Of a DNA stretch of 64,000 nt, positions 17,780 through 27,635 are shown in pieces (position 1 is the stretch's first letter; the number at the start of each line of letters is the position of its first letter). The stretch spans positions 1-64,000 of the forward strand of contig JAUYAU010000004.1 in assembly GCA_030693335.1 (NCBI GenBank). The letters run 5' to 3'. The notes beneath the pieces were generated by a model. That model was not told the DNA's origin. It did not search any database and worked only from the letters and a program-made list of their open reading frames with translations. Position numbers and translations under genes: made by a program. This DNA comes from Sulfuricurvum sp. Its GTDB lineage: Bacteria; Campylobacterota; Campylobacteria; Campylobacterales; Sulfurimonadaceae.

Positions 17780-18536
17780 AACTTTTTGCTTTTTCGTAGG
17801 CCAAGTGAATAGCTTCCATACATCCGTTACGGACGCCATATTTTTCCAATGCTCCGTAACCTGCAGCGGTTGTTCCCCCTGGACTCATCACGCTGTCTTT
17901 GAGCAAAGCTGGATGGGTTGTTTGTATAAGTGTTCCAAACCCTTCAAAAAGTCCTCGCATGAGGGTCATGGCATCGTCCCTCTTGAGACCCTCTCGTACT
18001 GCTCCATCGCATAGGGATTCTGCTATTAGAGCTAGATACGCAGGACCGCTTCCCGCAAGAGCGGTTGCAATATCAAGCTCTTTTTCACTCCCAAGCCATA
18101 AGGTCTTACCGATCGAACCAAACAGTTCAATTGCTTCATCTTGCAAGGAGGTATCACCGACCAGTGCCGTCATAGAAAGACCAATTTCTGCAGCAAGATT
18201 TGGCATTGCACGCACATAGCTTACAGCACTGATTGCATGCAATGAAGATAACGGTGTTCCTGCCAGTACCGAATAAAGGGCCTTTGCCCGGCCTCTCAAA
18301 CGGGTAGAAATTTCAGGAAGATTGTAAGGCTTGACACATACGATGAGAGTCTTTCCTTCACACGTAGAGTCTTCATAAAGTGTTTTTTGAACATTGCTTC
18401 CCAATGCAGTTTCAAACTGATCTAAAGCCTCTTGCGTACGTCCTATGATTTCAAGGGCATAGGTCTCTTTTATCCCTTTGGCAATCGAGAGAGCCATTTT
18501 TCCATTGCCAATAAAGGTAATAAGGGGCTTATTCAT
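17772..18536 (-). CDS. proC: Pyrroline-5-carboxylate reductase
   Basis: Last step of proline synthesis. The 254-residue form starts at ATG 18536 (MNKPLITFIGNGKMALSI), putting the NAD(P)-binding FIGNGKMA right at the N-terminus as usual; a frame reaching 18599 exists but would extend into fliW. The C-terminal proC signature is clear: LAGSGPAYL at about 160-168 and SPGGTTAAGYGALE at about 222-235. It overlaps the fliW stop by 8 nt. The fliW-proC pair is also found in Campylobacter. Confidence 0.93.
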   Translation of the reverse strand: MNKPLITFIGNGKMALSIAKGIKETYALEIIGRTQEALDQFETALGSNVQKTLYEDSTCEGKTLIVCVKPYNLPEISTRLRGRAKALYSVLAGTPLSSLHAISAVSYVRAMPNLAAEIGLSMTALVGDTSLQDEAIELFGSIGKTLWLGSEKELDIATALAGSGPAYLALIAESLCDGAVREGLKRDDAMTLMRGLFEGFGTLIQTTHPALLKDSVMSPGGTTAAGYGALEKYGVRNGCMEAIHLAYEKAKSFK

Positions 18537-18918
18537 CGCCTTGGCCTTTGAGATAGTTGCGGATTGGTTCTGCAATTGAAAAATCAGGACGGTTATCAAT
18601 GATAATTTGAGCCATTGTTTGATTGTCTGTGTTAAAAATCAAGGGAGCAACAAAGTTAATGGTTGAATCTTCAATGGAACTGCTTAAAATAACAATGTTA
18701 AAAATAAGCAAATTAGTAGTTTCATCAATTTGCATCGCAGCTTGGAGAGATGTCGGGATATCAAACGAGTATTCGCGTAAAGCATAGGGATTGATAAGCG
18801 TAAAAGAAGGACCTCCATCCATTGTTTCAAGACGCATAAAAATATCATCAATTTTTTTAAGCTCCATGTGAGTCACAGACTCGAAACCAAGTATCGGAAG
18901 TTGTAAAGTAAACTGCAT
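18529..18918 (-). CDS. fliW: Flagellar assembly factor FliW
   Basis: A 129-residue protein of the FliW family. FliW binds the translation regulator CsrA and frees flagellin mRNA, while newly made flagellin competes for FliW. Family segments visible are the early LPILGFESVTHMELKKID and the later YALREYSFDIP and LLIFNIVIL stretches. The neighbour proC overlaps by 8 nt. No csrA or flagellin gene lies in this window, so the partner genes must be elsewhere. Indicates a flagellated organism. Confidence 0.88.
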   Translation of the reverse strand: MQFTLQLPILGFESVTHMELKKIDDIFMRLETMDGGPSFTLINPYALREYSFDIPTSLQAAMQIDETTNLLIFNIVILSSSIEDSTINFVAPLIFNTDNQTMAQIIIDNRPDFSIAEPIRNYLKGQGDE

Positions 18919-19042
18919 AATAGCCTCACAAAGTTAAGGATTGTCCACGATTTTAACACATGATCTATAAAAAAAGTCACATAGTGGGAATATTCACTCT
19001 ATATCCAGTGTAAATAGCTACTTTATATTAATTTCTTTTTGG

Positions 19043-19048
19043 TAAAAT
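19043..19048 (+). promoter_or_regulatory. Possible -10 box for bamD-lon
   Basis: TAAAAT preceded by a T-rich run, 35 nt ahead of the bamD ATG, in the 164-nt divergent gap with fliW. Confidence 0.4.
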
Positions 19049-19082
19049 GGTTTTAACTTAAACAGAAAATGGACAGTATAAA

Positions 19083-19802
19083 ATGATGATTCGAATCGTA
19101 ATGATGGCAGCAATGACTGTACTCTTTTTGGGCGGATGTGCCAAAGATGTTGATGAATACAACAAGTCTGCTGATTATTGGTACGAAAAAATGATTACGG
19201 CCATATCCGATGGCAATTTGGAGAGGGCAGACAGTGCTTACAGCTCATTGCAAAGTGAACACATCGCTTCTCCTTTGTTGAATGAAGCAACCTTGATCAT
19301 GGCGCAAGCACATATGGCGTATGAAGAGTATTTGCTCTCAGAACATTTTTTAGATGAGTACAATCGTCGTTATGCAACTAGCGCAGGAAAAGAGTACGCT
19401 GAATTTTTGAAAATAAAGTCGAAATTTTTAGCCCTTCCTCACCCTGGACGAGACCAAGGGCTGATCGATGAGACGTTAAAAGGGGCAAATCTTTTTAAAA
19501 TGAATTATCCTTATTCAATTTACACACCGTTAGTTACTACGATGGAGACGCAGTTGCACTTGGCAAAGTCAACACTCAATGAGCAAATTGCAGGATTGTA
19601 CGATCGATTGGGAAAACCAAAAGGTGCAGAGGTTTATCGAAACAGTGCTCCTGCAACATGGATCAATGCATCAGAGGTTCAAGCGGCTCAAGTACCGTGG
19701 TATCGGGAAATTTTTGAGGGGGATGGAACCAGCAGTTGGTACGAATTTATGATTCCAAAAACACGAAATGTTGTCTCTATGGACGATAACGAAACAAAAT
19801 AA
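19083..19802 (+). CDS. bamD: Outer-membrane protein assembly factor BamD
   Basis: A 239-residue lipoprotein with lipobox LGGC ending at Cys19 and tetratricopeptide-like helices from about residue 27 on (SADYWYEKMI, LERADSAYSSLQ, EYLLSEHFLDEYNRRY). BamD is an essential outer-membrane lipoprotein that carries outer-membrane barrel precursors, such as the two porins in this window, to BamA. The starting pattern DEYNKSADYWYEKM matches BamD of other Campylobacterota. It lies 23 nt ahead of lon, an arrangement also known in Campylobacter with fliW and proC close by. Confidence 0.85.
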   Translation: MMIRIVMMAAMTVLFLGGCAKDVDEYNKSADYWYEKMITAISDGNLERADSAYSSLQSEHIASPLLNEATLIMAQAHMAYEEYLLSEHFLDEYNRRYATSAGKEYAEFLKIKSKFLALPHPGRDQGLIDETLKGANLFKMNYPYSIYTPLVTTMETQLHLAKSTLNEQIAGLYDRLGKPKGAEVYRNSAPATWINASEVQAAQVPWYREIFEGDGTSSWYEFMIPKTRNVVSMDDNETK

Positions 19803-19825
19803 ACATTTTTTCAAGGATTTAGTCA

Positions 19826-22249
19826 ATGCAACTTAGCAATTACAGCCCGTTTCCAACCGTTTTGCCGGTTATTGCGGAGGATGATCTTTTTTTATATCCT
19901 TTTATGATTTCTCCGCTTTTTTTGAATGATGAAAAAAACATAGCCGCTGCAACGGAAGCAATCGAAAACAACTCTTTAGTAATCGTATGCCCGGTTAAGC
20001 CCGATCACGAAGGTCAACGTGACGGTTCGTCGGTTTATGATGCAGGGGTTATTGGCTCTATTATGCGCAAAGTCGTCCTTCCTGATGGACGTATTAAAAT
20101 TTTATTTCAAGGTCTTGCGCGAGGACATATCATAGAATTTAGCAATGATAATCCACTACGTGCGCATGTTGATATCATTGCTTCTGAAAGTGTCAGTAAT
20201 CTGAAGATGGATGCAATCCTCGAAATATTGCGCGAAAAGGTACGTGCCCTATCGCAGGTAAGCAACTATTTTCCGGCAGATTTACTGCGTACGATTGAAG
20301 AAAATCATGAGTATAACCGTATTATTGATCTGATTTGCAGTTCGATTAAGCTTAAAAAAGAGAGTGCCTATGCGCTCTTTATCGAAAGTGATCCGGAAAA
20401 GCGTTTTTTAATGCTGATTGATGAACTCATTGAAGAGACGGAAGCGGCACGATTACAAAAAGACATTCGCTCCAAGGTGCATACCCGTATTGAAAAAGTG
20501 AACAAAGAATATTTTTTGAAAGAGCAGCTCAAGCAAATACAAAAAGAGCTTGGTACCGATACGCATCGTGATGAAGAGATCGAAGAGTTCCGTAAAAAGC
20601 TCGAGAGCAAAAAATCAAAGATGCATGAAGATGCCTACAAAGAGATCAATAAGCAGTTAGAACGTTTTGCCCGTATGCATCCGGACAGTGCAGATGCAGG
20701 GATGATACAAACCTATTTGGAATGGGTATTGGATATTCCCTATGGCGAAGAGGCCAAAAAAGCGCTCCATGTACATGAGGTAGAAACACAGCTCAACAAA
20801 GATCACTTTTCTCTTCGTAAACCAAAAGAGCGTATTTTGGAATATTTCTCAGTTAAAGAACTTTTAGAGCTTCGAGGGATGGGAGATAAAGAGGGGCGCG
20901 GAGCAATTTTGTGTTTTGTGGGTCCTCCGGGCGTAGGTAAGACGTCATTGGCCAATTCTATTGCGGTGGCACTCAAGCGTCCGTTGATTCGAGTAGCATT
21001 GGGCGGGTTGGAAGATGTCAATGAACTGCGAGGACATCGCCGTACCTATGTGGGGGCAATGCCTGGACGTATTGTTCAAGGATTGATTGAAGCTAAAAAA
21101 ATGAATCCGGTTATCGTGTTGGATGAAATTGATAAAGTAGCCAAATCCAATCGCGGTGATCCAACGGCGGTATTGCTTGAAATTTTGGATCCAGAACAAA
21201 ACAGTCACTTTAGAGATTATTACCTCAACTTCAATCTCGATCTTAGTCGTGCAATTTTTATTGCAACGGCAAATGATGCAGGGCAGATTCCAGGACCTTT
21301 GCGTGATCGTATGGAGTTTATACCGGTTAGTTCGTATACGCCGCAAGAGAAATTTCAGATCGCAAAACAGTATTTGATTCCTCAGGAGCTTAAAAAGCAC
21401 GGTCTTAAATCTTCGGAGCTTTCTGTTTCGAAAACGGCCTTGGCTGAAGTCATAGAAAAGCATACACGCGAGGCAGGAGTACGAAATCTTCGTCGCCGTA
21501 TTGCAGACATTGTTCGTAAAAGTGCTAAACGGATTTTAGAGAATCCCAATGCGGAGAAAATTAACGTAAGTATTAAAAATATCAAGGACTTTTTGGAAAA
21601 AACAGTCTTTGAGATTGAAAAGACCGATCATATTGATCGTGTCGGGGTTGTAAATGGTCTTGCGTGGACGGCAGTCGGAGGCGATGTGCTCAAGATCGAA
21701 GCGATTCGTATCAATGGAAAAGGGATGCTGCAGCTCACCGGAAGTTTGGGTGAGGTGATGAAAGAGTCTGCTCGTATTGCCCTCTCGGTAGTTAAAACCC
21801 TCATTGACAGCGGTAAGATCACCGTAGACCACTCGGTTATCCCTCTAAGTCCTACTGAACGTGAGGGTAATGTTACTGTCGATGCCAGCGAAGTGTATAA
21901 GCGCTTTGATCTGCACATTCACGTCCCTGATGGGGCTACACCCAAAGATGGACCAAGTGCAGGAATCGCGATGTGTACGGTAATCGCTTCAATTCTTGCA
22001 AATAAAAAAGTTCGTGCCGATATCGCCATGACGGGTGAAGTATCACTCAGCGGTAATGTTCTTCCAATTGGCGGACTTAAAGAAAAACTCATTGCGGCTC
22101 ATCGTGCAGGAATGGTACTGGCCCTTATCCCTCAGAAAAACTTTGATAGAGACTTGAGCGATATTCCTGATGAAGTGAAAAATGCGTTGGAAATAGTGGG
22201 TGTTAGTCGTATTGAAGAGGTGTTAGATCGTCTTTTAATCGAAGTATAG
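19826..22249 (+). CDS. lon: ATP-dependent protease Lon
   Basis: An 807-residue AAA+ serine protease that degrades misfolded and short-lived regulatory proteins. Order: N-terminal substrate domain (about 8-205), helical region, AAA+ domain with Walker [10 protein letters not shown] (about 367-375) and Walker [10 protein letters not shown], then the protease domain with the Ser711-Lys754 dyad (DGPSAG and LKEKLIAA). The 43-residue spacing of the dyad equals that of E. coli Lon. The 3' end overlaps tilS on the other strand by 47 nt. Confidence 0.97.
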   Translation: MQLSNYSPFPTVLPVIAEDDLFLYPFMISPLFLNDEKNIAAATEAIENNSLVIVCPVKPDHEGQRDGSSVYDAGVIGSIMRKVVLPDGRIKILFQGLARGHIIEFSNDNPLRAHVDIIASESVSNLKMDAILEILREKVRALSQVSNYFPADLLRTIEENHEYNRIIDLICSSIKLKKESAYALFIESDPEKRFLMLIDELIEETEAARLQKDIRSKVHTRIEKVNKEYFLKEQLKQIQKELGTDTHRDEEIEEFRKKLESKKSKMHEDAYKEINKQLERFARMHPDSADAGMIQTYLEWVLDIPYGEEAKKALHVHEVETQLNKDHFSLRKPKERILEYFSVKELLELRGMGDKEGRGAILCFVGPPGVGKTSLANSIAVALKRPLIRVALGGLEDVNELRGHRRTYVGAMPGRIVQGLIEAKKMNPVIVLDEIDKVAKSNRGDPTAVLLEILDPEQNSHFRDYYLNFNLDLSRAIFIATANDAGQIPGPLRDRMEFIPVSSYTPQEKFQIAKQYLIPQELKKHGLKSSELSVSKTALAEVIEKHTREAGVRNLRRRIADIVRKSAKRILENPNAEKINVSIKNIKDFLEKTVFEIEKTDHIDRVGVVNGLAWTAVGGDVLKIEAIRINGKGMLQLTGSLGEVMKESARIALSVVKTLIDSGKITVDHSVIPLSPTEREGNVTVDASEVYKRFDLHIHVPDGATPKDGPSAGIAMCTVIASILANKKVRADIAMTGEVSLSGNVLPIGGLKEKLIAAHRAGMVLALIPQKNFDRDLSDIPDEVKNALEIVGVSRIEEVLDRLLIEV

Positions 22250-23219
22250 CCTCGTAGGCTTGGGGATGTGTGGCGAGATAGCCACGCATTTTCGGTTCAA
22301 TTTTTGCATGTCTGCACACTTCTTTGAACTTCTTATCCATTCCGTCTTTTGGTATATATGGAACAATAAACGTATATTTTTCTTCGATCGAGACACAGTA
22401 TATTCTACCTACGATTAGCGATTTCCCCTGCTTTAAAAGTTCTTTTTCATTACCTCGCATAACATGCCCCAGCGACTTCAAAATATGATCCACGGCAACA
22501 ATAAGCGAATGAGTGTTTTTCGGATTAGGAAAGTAATAAAGTCCGTCTACGCATTGAATACTAACATCTTCAATAAGTGCTGCATTGTCCTCTTCGAGAT
22601 AGCGAAAACTGCGCTTTATAGCGTCACGATACTCTCTCATCAAAGGGGTACTGAAGCGTTGTCTAAAGAGGTTGCGCGTATAACGTTCATCTATATTGCT
22701 TTCATCGATAAAATGATGTAAGTTGTGTTGGGCTAAATACGCTTCGATACTTTCTCTATCATGCTCAAGCAGGGGGCGTATAAGTGTCATCCCCTCTCTG
22801 TGATCAATGGAACGAATACCCAATAGCTCAGGTAATCCTGAACCACGGCAAAACTGCATAAGCAGCCATTCTAGGCGGTCGTTGAGCTGATGGGCGGTGA
22901 GAACATAGGTATAGTGGTATTTTTCCATGAGATATTTTAAGAAGCTATAGCGTTCCTCTCTGGCACGGTGCTCAAAATTCCCCCCCTTAAGTGGGCAAGA
23001 ATGAGTATAACAGCAAAGGTTGTGTTTTAGTGCGAGTTCTTCTGCATTTTGGGCTTCTTGATCACTTGAGAGTCTGGTGTGATAGTTGACATGGGCAATA
23101 TCAAAAGTAATATTATTAGAAATCAGCAGATGAAAAAGAGCGGTCGAATCCACTCCTCCTGAAAAGGCGAGGAGAACTTTTCCCTCTTTGAGAAGGTCTA
23201 GATGTAAAAGATTAAGCAT
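22203..23219 (-). CDS. tilS: tRNA(Ile)-lysidine synthase TilS
   Basis: Changes the wobble C34 of tRNA-Ile(CAU) to lysidine so it reads AUA; essential. The PP-loop ATP motif SGGVDSTALFH is at about residues 20-30, and the family segment LTAHQLNDRLEWLLMQFCRG is at about 108-127. At 338 residues it is shorter than the E. coli enzyme, lacking part of its C-terminal domains, as in relatives. Tail-to-tail overlap with lon is 47 nt; its start overlaps the end of rimO by 8 nt. Confidence 0.93.
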   Translation of the reverse strand: MLNLLHLDLLKEGKVLLAFSGGVDSTALFHLLISNNITFDIAHVNYHTRLSSDQEAQNAEELALKHNLCCYTHSCPLKGGNFEHRAREERYSFLKYLMEKYHYTYVLTAHQLNDRLEWLLMQFCRGSGLPELLGIRSIDHREGMTLIRPLLEHDRESIEAYLAQHNLHHFIDESNIDERYTRNLFRQRFSTPLMREYRDAIKRSFRYLEEDNAALIEDVSIQCVDGLYYFPNPKNTHSLIVAVDHILKSLGHVMRGNEKELLKQGKSLIVGRIYCVSIEEKYTFIVPYIPKDGMDKKFKEVCRHAKIEPKMRGYLATHPQAYEAILRLKDDLTPLQYD

Positions 23220-24528
23220 CGCCTGTGATTGTGGCCAATGGGTGCTTGTCAGTAACTTCGGTTATACGGGCACGGTATATTTTTCCATACGAAAGTTCTT
23301 CGTCGATTTCGCGATCGTTGACGTAAACTTCACCGTCTACATCCGGTGCCCAAAGAAGGGCACGTGCGCTTAGGAGAAATTCATGTTCATCACTTTCGCC
23401 ATCGATGATAAGAGAGATTTCGCTGCCGATGAGTTTATTCAAACTCTCCACTTCGACTTTGGAAGCGACTTTTCCAAGTTTTTTTGCACGTTCATTGATC
23501 GTTTTGCCAGGGATTTTTTCTGCCATTGTGTAGGCGCTGGTCCCTTCTTCATCAGAGTAGCTAAACACGTTCATGCGGTCAAAGCCAAAAGAGCCTGCAA
23601 ATTCTGCCATCTCATCAAACATCGCCTGCGTTTCGCCAGGATGCCCAACAATGAAACTGGTACGGACAAAAGAGTTCGGCAATGCACGCATGGCATTGAG
23701 CAGTTCTACCGTTTTGTCTTTTCCAAACCCGCGCTTCATGATGCGCAGCATCTCGTCATTGATGTGCTGGATCGGCATGTCAAAATAGTTGTGAAATATT
23801 TTAGAGTCACCAATGGTTTTGATCAGTTTCAGGGTCGTGGTGGAGGGGTAAAGGTACAAAATACGGGCACTCTTTACTCCCTCGATGAGTTCAATACGTT
23901 TGATGAGGTGGATAAGCCCCTCATTGACATTTTGGTCGCGCAAATAAGAGCTTGAATCTTGGGAAATAAAGGTGAAGTCGTAATACCCTTTGGCCACAAG
24001 TCCTTCAACTTCTTTTGCGATGCTGTCGAGATTACGGGAATTTAGTTTGCCTTTGAATGAGGGAATCGCGCAAAAACTGCATTGTTGATTGCACCCCTCG
24101 GAGAGTTTGATGTAGGCATGGTACGTCGAACCTGTTACGACACGCTCGGCACCGTCGATGAGGTAGACCTCAGGGGTAAAACGGCTTTGTTTGAGGGCTA
24201 ACAGCTCATCGATTTTATCGTAATCACCGACACCGGTAAAAATGTCCACCTCGGTGAGTTCTTTGGCCAAATCATCCTGATAGCGTTCACTGAGACATCC
24301 TGCCATGACTAGGACAGAGTCTTTTTTGCGTCCCGCATTGAGGTTAAATACGGTATTGAGCGACTCTTGTTTGGCTGCATCGATGAATCCGCAGGTGTTG
24401 ACGATGATGACATCGGCTTCAGTGCTCGCGTCCGTCATTTCATACTCTTGGAGTCGCCCCAGCATGACCTCGGTATCAACGAGATTTTTGGTGCAACCCA
24501 ATGAAACGATGTGAAGTTTTTTAAACAT
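23212..24528 (-). CDS. rimO: Ribosomal protein uS12 methylthiotransferase RimO
   Basis: A 438-residue radical-SAM enzyme that methylthiolates the conserved aspartate of ribosomal protein S12. The start HIVSLGCTKNLVDTEVMLG is the RimO signature, with further N-terminal ligands in NTCG and AGCLS; the radical-SAM ligands lie in EGCNQQCSFC (about residues 146-155). A TRAM domain ends the protein. Distinguished from miaB at 12947 by these N-terminal segments. It overlaps tilS by 8 nt and is likely transcribed with it. Confidence 0.95.
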   Translation of the reverse strand: MFKKLHIVSLGCTKNLVDTEVMLGRLQEYEMTDASTEADVIIVNTCGFIDAAKQESLNTVFNLNAGRKKDSVLVMAGCLSERYQDDLAKELTEVDIFTGVGDYDKIDELLALKQSRFTPEVYLIDGAERVVTGSTYHAYIKLSEGCNQQCSFCAIPSFKGKLNSRNLDSIAKEVEGLVAKGYYDFTFISQDSSSYLRDQNVNEGLIHLIKRIELIEGVKSARILYLYPSTTTLKLIKTIGDSKIFHNYFDMPIQHINDEMLRIMKRGFGKDKTVELLNAMRALPNSFVRTSFIVGHPGETQAMFDEMAEFAGSFGFDRMNVFSYSDEEGTSAYTMAEKIPGKTINERAKKLGKVASKVEVESLNKLIGSEISLIIDGESDEHEFLLSARALLWAPDVDGEVYVNDREIDEELSYGKIYRARITEVTDKHPLATITGDA

Positions 24529-24591
24529 TTAGCAACCCTTGGATATTATTAACGGTATTATAGCCAATCATTTTTTGGCTACACTTTCATT

Positions 24592-25161
24592 ATGAAATAT
24601 CTAATACTCTTTTTAGCTTTGCTTCCAGCGATGGTGATGGGGACATATCTTCTCTATGGATCGGGATTTGTCTGGTTTGATGATGTGGTACGGTGGGCAG
24701 AGCATGCTTTCTCCCTTTATCTCCCTGTTTCACGTAATAAACTCTATTTCCTCTCTAAGTTTTCTGCCCTTAGTGCGCTGTGGCTATTGGTGATCGCTTT
24801 TTGGGTTCAGCCACTGCGTACGTATTTGCGATTTGATTTGGTGGAGTTTAAAAAGCTTCTCGGTGGTTTTGCGGTTGGGTATGGTGTGCTTCATCTGCTC
24901 TTTTTTCTTGCAGCCCACCAGTTTAAAATCGCTTATATCGGAACGCTGTTTGTCCAACATTTATTTTTATCGGTTGGATTGGGTGCAATGTTGATACTTT
25001 CGATAGCACCGCAGGTCAAAGCGTGGTATAAACTCCTCTATATTGGAGTGGTTTTGGTGATTATTCATCTTTTATTGGGATATAAAACATTGGATAATAC
25101 GCATATTTTGGCAATTTCATTGTTGAGTTTAGGTTTAGCTTTGAGGTTAGTAAAACGGTAA
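24592..25161 (+). CDS. Polytopic membrane protein, possibly MsrQ/ferric-reductase-like
   Basis: A 189-residue protein with about six membrane segments. Histidines inside segments (YGVLHLLFF, FVQHLFLSV and IIHLLLGYK) and an arginine-containing loop suggest a heme-binding ferric reductase-like fold of the MsrQ type, which passes electrons from quinol to periplasmic methionine sulfoxide reductase. No msrP gene lies adjacent, so this is a suggestion. The stop codon and the next ATG abut directly, so it is coupled to the flavoprotein at 25162. 63 nt separate it from divergent rimO. Confidence 0.55.
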   Translation: MKYLILFLALLPAMVMGTYLLYGSGFVWFDDVVRWAEHAFSLYLPVSRNKLYFLSKFSALSALWLLVIAFWVQPLRTYLRFDLVEFKKLLGGFAVGYGVLHLLFFLAAHQFKIAYIGTLFVQHLFLSVGLGAMLILSIAPQVKAWYKLLYIGVVLVIIHLLLGYKTLDNTHILAISLLSLGLALRLVKR

Positions 25162-26322
25162 ATGAAACATTTTGACGTCATTATTTTAGGTGCAGGTGCC
25201 AGCGGGCTGATGTGTGCGGCACAGTTACGTGAAAAAAGCACGCTTAAAATCGCCATTATCGATGGCAATATGAAACCTGCATTGAAGCTCAAAGCCTCAG
25301 GCGGTGGGAAATGCAATCTGACGAATGTAGAAGTGGATGCAAGCCATTTTTTGGGAGAAAAAACGTTGGTGTCCCATGCGCTAAAGTTTTTTTCAAAAGA
25401 GGCACTTTTAAAATATTTTCATGATGGCGGATTACGCCCCGTCATTCGTAAAGAACGGTACTATTTTTGTCCGAAAAGCTCTGATGAAGTTATCTCTATT
25501 TTGATGGGAAAATCGAGAGGGTGCGAGATGCTGATGGGGCATAAAATTGTGAGTGTTGAGGGAAATCTACCCTTTATCATCACAACAGACAAAGCAAAAT
25601 TCAGTGCATCAAACGTAGTCGTAGCAACTGGTGGGGCGAGCTACAAGGAGCTGGGGGCCAGTGACATCGGACTGAAAATCGCACAAAGCTATGGGCATAA
25701 AGTTATCCCTTTTGCCCCCGCATTGGTAGGATTGACGTTACAGCCCAAAGAGTTTTGGATGAAGGAACTTAGCGGGGTGAGTTTACCTGCACACATCAGT
25801 GTGGCGGGTAAAACATTGGATGAAGATTTATTGTTTGCTCATAAAGGGATCAGTGGTCCCGTGGTTCTTTCTACATCGTTGTATTGGCACCGAGGGGAGA
25901 TCGTGATCAATTTTTGCCCGAATTTCGATTTAGCACTGCTAAAAAATGAGAAGAAATTACTCAGTACTGCACTGCCGCTACCAAAACGATTTAGCAAAGC
26001 CTTTTTAGAGACGATTGCTCTTGAAGATAAACCCTGCAATCGATTAAATGCAGATGAACGTGAAAAACTTTCTCTCATACAAAACTATAAAATGGCACCC
26101 TCAGGCACCTTTGGACTCAGCAAAGCCGAAGTATGCCGTGGCGGTGTTGCGTGTGAAGAGCTAGAGGTGAGTACCATGCAAAGCATTAAAACCAAAGGGC
26201 TCCATTTTATCGGGGAAACCGTAGATGTTACAGGTGAGCTTGGCGGTTATAATTTTCAATGGGCGTTTAGTTCTGCAGTGGTATGTGCAATCAATATTTT
26301 TAATAATAGTTCTAGAAAATGA
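25162..26322 (+). CDS. HI0933/YhiN-family flavoprotein
   Basis: A 386-residue FAD-dependent protein. The dinucleotide-binding motif ILGAGASGLMCA is at residues 8-19, followed by the family hallmark LKASGGGKCNLTN (about 43-55), and near the C-terminus the flavin-closing GETVDVTGELGGYNFQWA. The family is widespread, related to BaiN, with no agreed reaction in most bacteria. It begins immediately after the stop of the membrane protein gene, suggesting that electrons or a substrate may be shared. FAD binding is sure, the substrate unknown. Confidence 0.85.
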   Translation: MKHFDVIILGAGASGLMCAAQLREKSTLKIAIIDGNMKPALKLKASGGGKCNLTNVEVDASHFLGEKTLVSHALKFFSKEALLKYFHDGGLRPVIRKERYYFCPKSSDEVISILMGKSRGCEMLMGHKIVSVEGNLPFIITTDKAKFSASNVVVATGGASYKELGASDIGLKIAQSYGHKVIPFAPALVGLTLQPKEFWMKELSGVSLPAHISVAGKTLDEDLLFAHKGISGPVVLSTSLYWHRGEIVINFCPNFDLALLKNEKKLLSTALPLPKRFSKAFLETIALEDKPCNRLNADEREKLSLIQNYKMAPSGTFGLSKAEVCRGGVACEELEVSTMQSIKTKGLHFIGETVDVTGELGGYNFQWAFSSAVVCAINIFNNSSRK

Positions 26323-26328
26323 TATAAT
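26323..26328 (+). promoter_or_regulatory. Probable -10 box for the NDH-2-like gene
   Basis: TATAAT directly after the stop of the preceding gene and 32 nt before the ATG at 26361, so the oxidoreductase can be transcribed by itself. Confidence 0.5.
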
Positions 26329-26360
26329 CTTTTTCAATAGCCTTTCGCAAAGGGATAAAG

Positions 26361-27590
26361 ATGGAACGTAAGCGTGTTGTGATAGTGGGTGGGGGTTATG
26401 CAGGTGTGCAGGCTCTAAAGATCCTGGCTGCTTCGGGCGAGTGTGATGTTGTTCTGATTGATCAGCATCCGTATCATTATTTGCAGACAGAAGCATACGA
26501 ACTTATTGCCAATGAATGCTCAATGACACGCGTAATGATTGATTTGGTCGCACTGTGTTTGAGCTACGGTGACAATGTGACCTATATCAAAGACACCATA
26601 CGAGAAGTGGACTATGAAGCCAAACATATTATAGGCAATACTTCAGGCCACTCCTATGATTATTTATTACTGTGTACGGGTAGCCGTACGGCGTACAATG
26701 GAGGAACACAAGGGCTTCGTGAACATTCACACGGGGTGAAAACGCTTCAGAGTGCGCTTTCATTTAAGCAGCAATTTGAACAACGACTTTACTCCAGACT
26801 TGAGAGTGAGGGGGGATGGTGTTCTGAGCCTTTTAATATTGTTATCGGTGGTGGAGGACTCAGCGGTGTCGAAATAGCCGCAGAAATGGCTCATTACATT
26901 CGTATTTTTCACAGAGATAATACGTTGACATGTGACAACATCCATATTTTCTTAATCATTCCTCATGAGACGGTTTTGGAAGGGATGGAAGAGTATTTGA
27001 TCAAACACGCGACCAAACGGCTGATTCAGCTGGGGGTCAATATTATTAATCACTCACGTATCACTTCTGTTGAAGAACACGCACTGGTCCTTAATGAAAC
27101 TGAAGCAGTTTGTTTCGATTTTATGATTTTTACAGGGGGAATTGTTGCGTCTACACTGACGGCGGGGATGAAGGTTGCAAAAAATAAAAAGTCACAGCTC
27201 ATCGTAGATGAATACATGCGAGTTGGGGAGTGCGAGGGTGTCTTTGCAGCAGGTGATATCGCACAGCTTCATGATCCAGAGGGAAAAATGGTTCCTCCAA
27301 CGGCGCAAGGAGCGGAAGCCAGTGGAATAAGTGCCGCTGTAAATATTCTCGCACTTATTCAAGGTAAACCGATGGTACGTTCCAATATTCGCCTCAAAGG
27401 GATGATGATCGCTTTGGGCGGGGGCTATGCGAGTATTTCACTGCTGGGATGGATACGTTTTAGCGGTTTGATCGGATATACGATTAAGGGAATTATTATG
27501 CGTGGATACCGTTATCTTCTTCATCGCCAATGCGCAAAAGGGCTGAAGCGCATGCCACAAAACAAACGTAAATGTCGAATCGGATTTTAA
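26361..27590 (+). CDS. NAD(P)/FAD-dependent oxidoreductase, NDH-2-like
   Basis: A 409-residue two-dinucleotide-binding-domain flavoprotein. FAD motif VIVGGGYAGVQALK (residues 7-20), NAD motif VIGGGGLSGVEIAAEM (about 161-176) and the closing FAD motif GVFAAGDIAQ (about 292-301). The C-terminal 60 residues hold hydrophobic and basic stretches fit for membrane attachment. This pattern fits a type II NADH:quinone oxidoreductase; the lack of the paired redox cysteines argues against a sulfide:quinone oxidoreductase. An HMM or structural comparison could separate the two. Confidence 0.75.
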   Translation: MERKRVVIVGGGYAGVQALKILAASGECDVVLIDQHPYHYLQTEAYELIANECSMTRVMIDLVALCLSYGDNVTYIKDTIREVDYEAKHIIGNTSGHSYDYLLLCTGSRTAYNGGTQGLREHSHGVKTLQSALSFKQQFEQRLYSRLESEGGWCSEPFNIVIGGGGLSGVEIAAEMAHYIRIFHRDNTLTCDNIHIFLIIPHETVLEGMEEYLIKHATKRLIQLGVNIINHSRITSVEEHALVLNETEAVCFDFMIFTGGIVASTLTAGMKVAKNKKSQLIVDEYMRVGECEGVFAAGDIAQLHDPEGKMVPPTAQGAEASGISAAVNILALIQGKPMVRSNIRLKGMMIALGGGYASISLLGWIRFSGLIGYTIKGIIMRGYRYLLHRQCAKGLKRMPQNKRKCRIGF

Positions 27591-27635
27591 TCTAATGACA
27601 AGTACAATACGACATTAAACACATAGGAGCTTTTT

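Noticed and set aside
18537-18599. Longer proC start inside fliW
   Set aside because: Adds residues ahead of the NAD-binding motif with no support; ATG 18536 fits the family.
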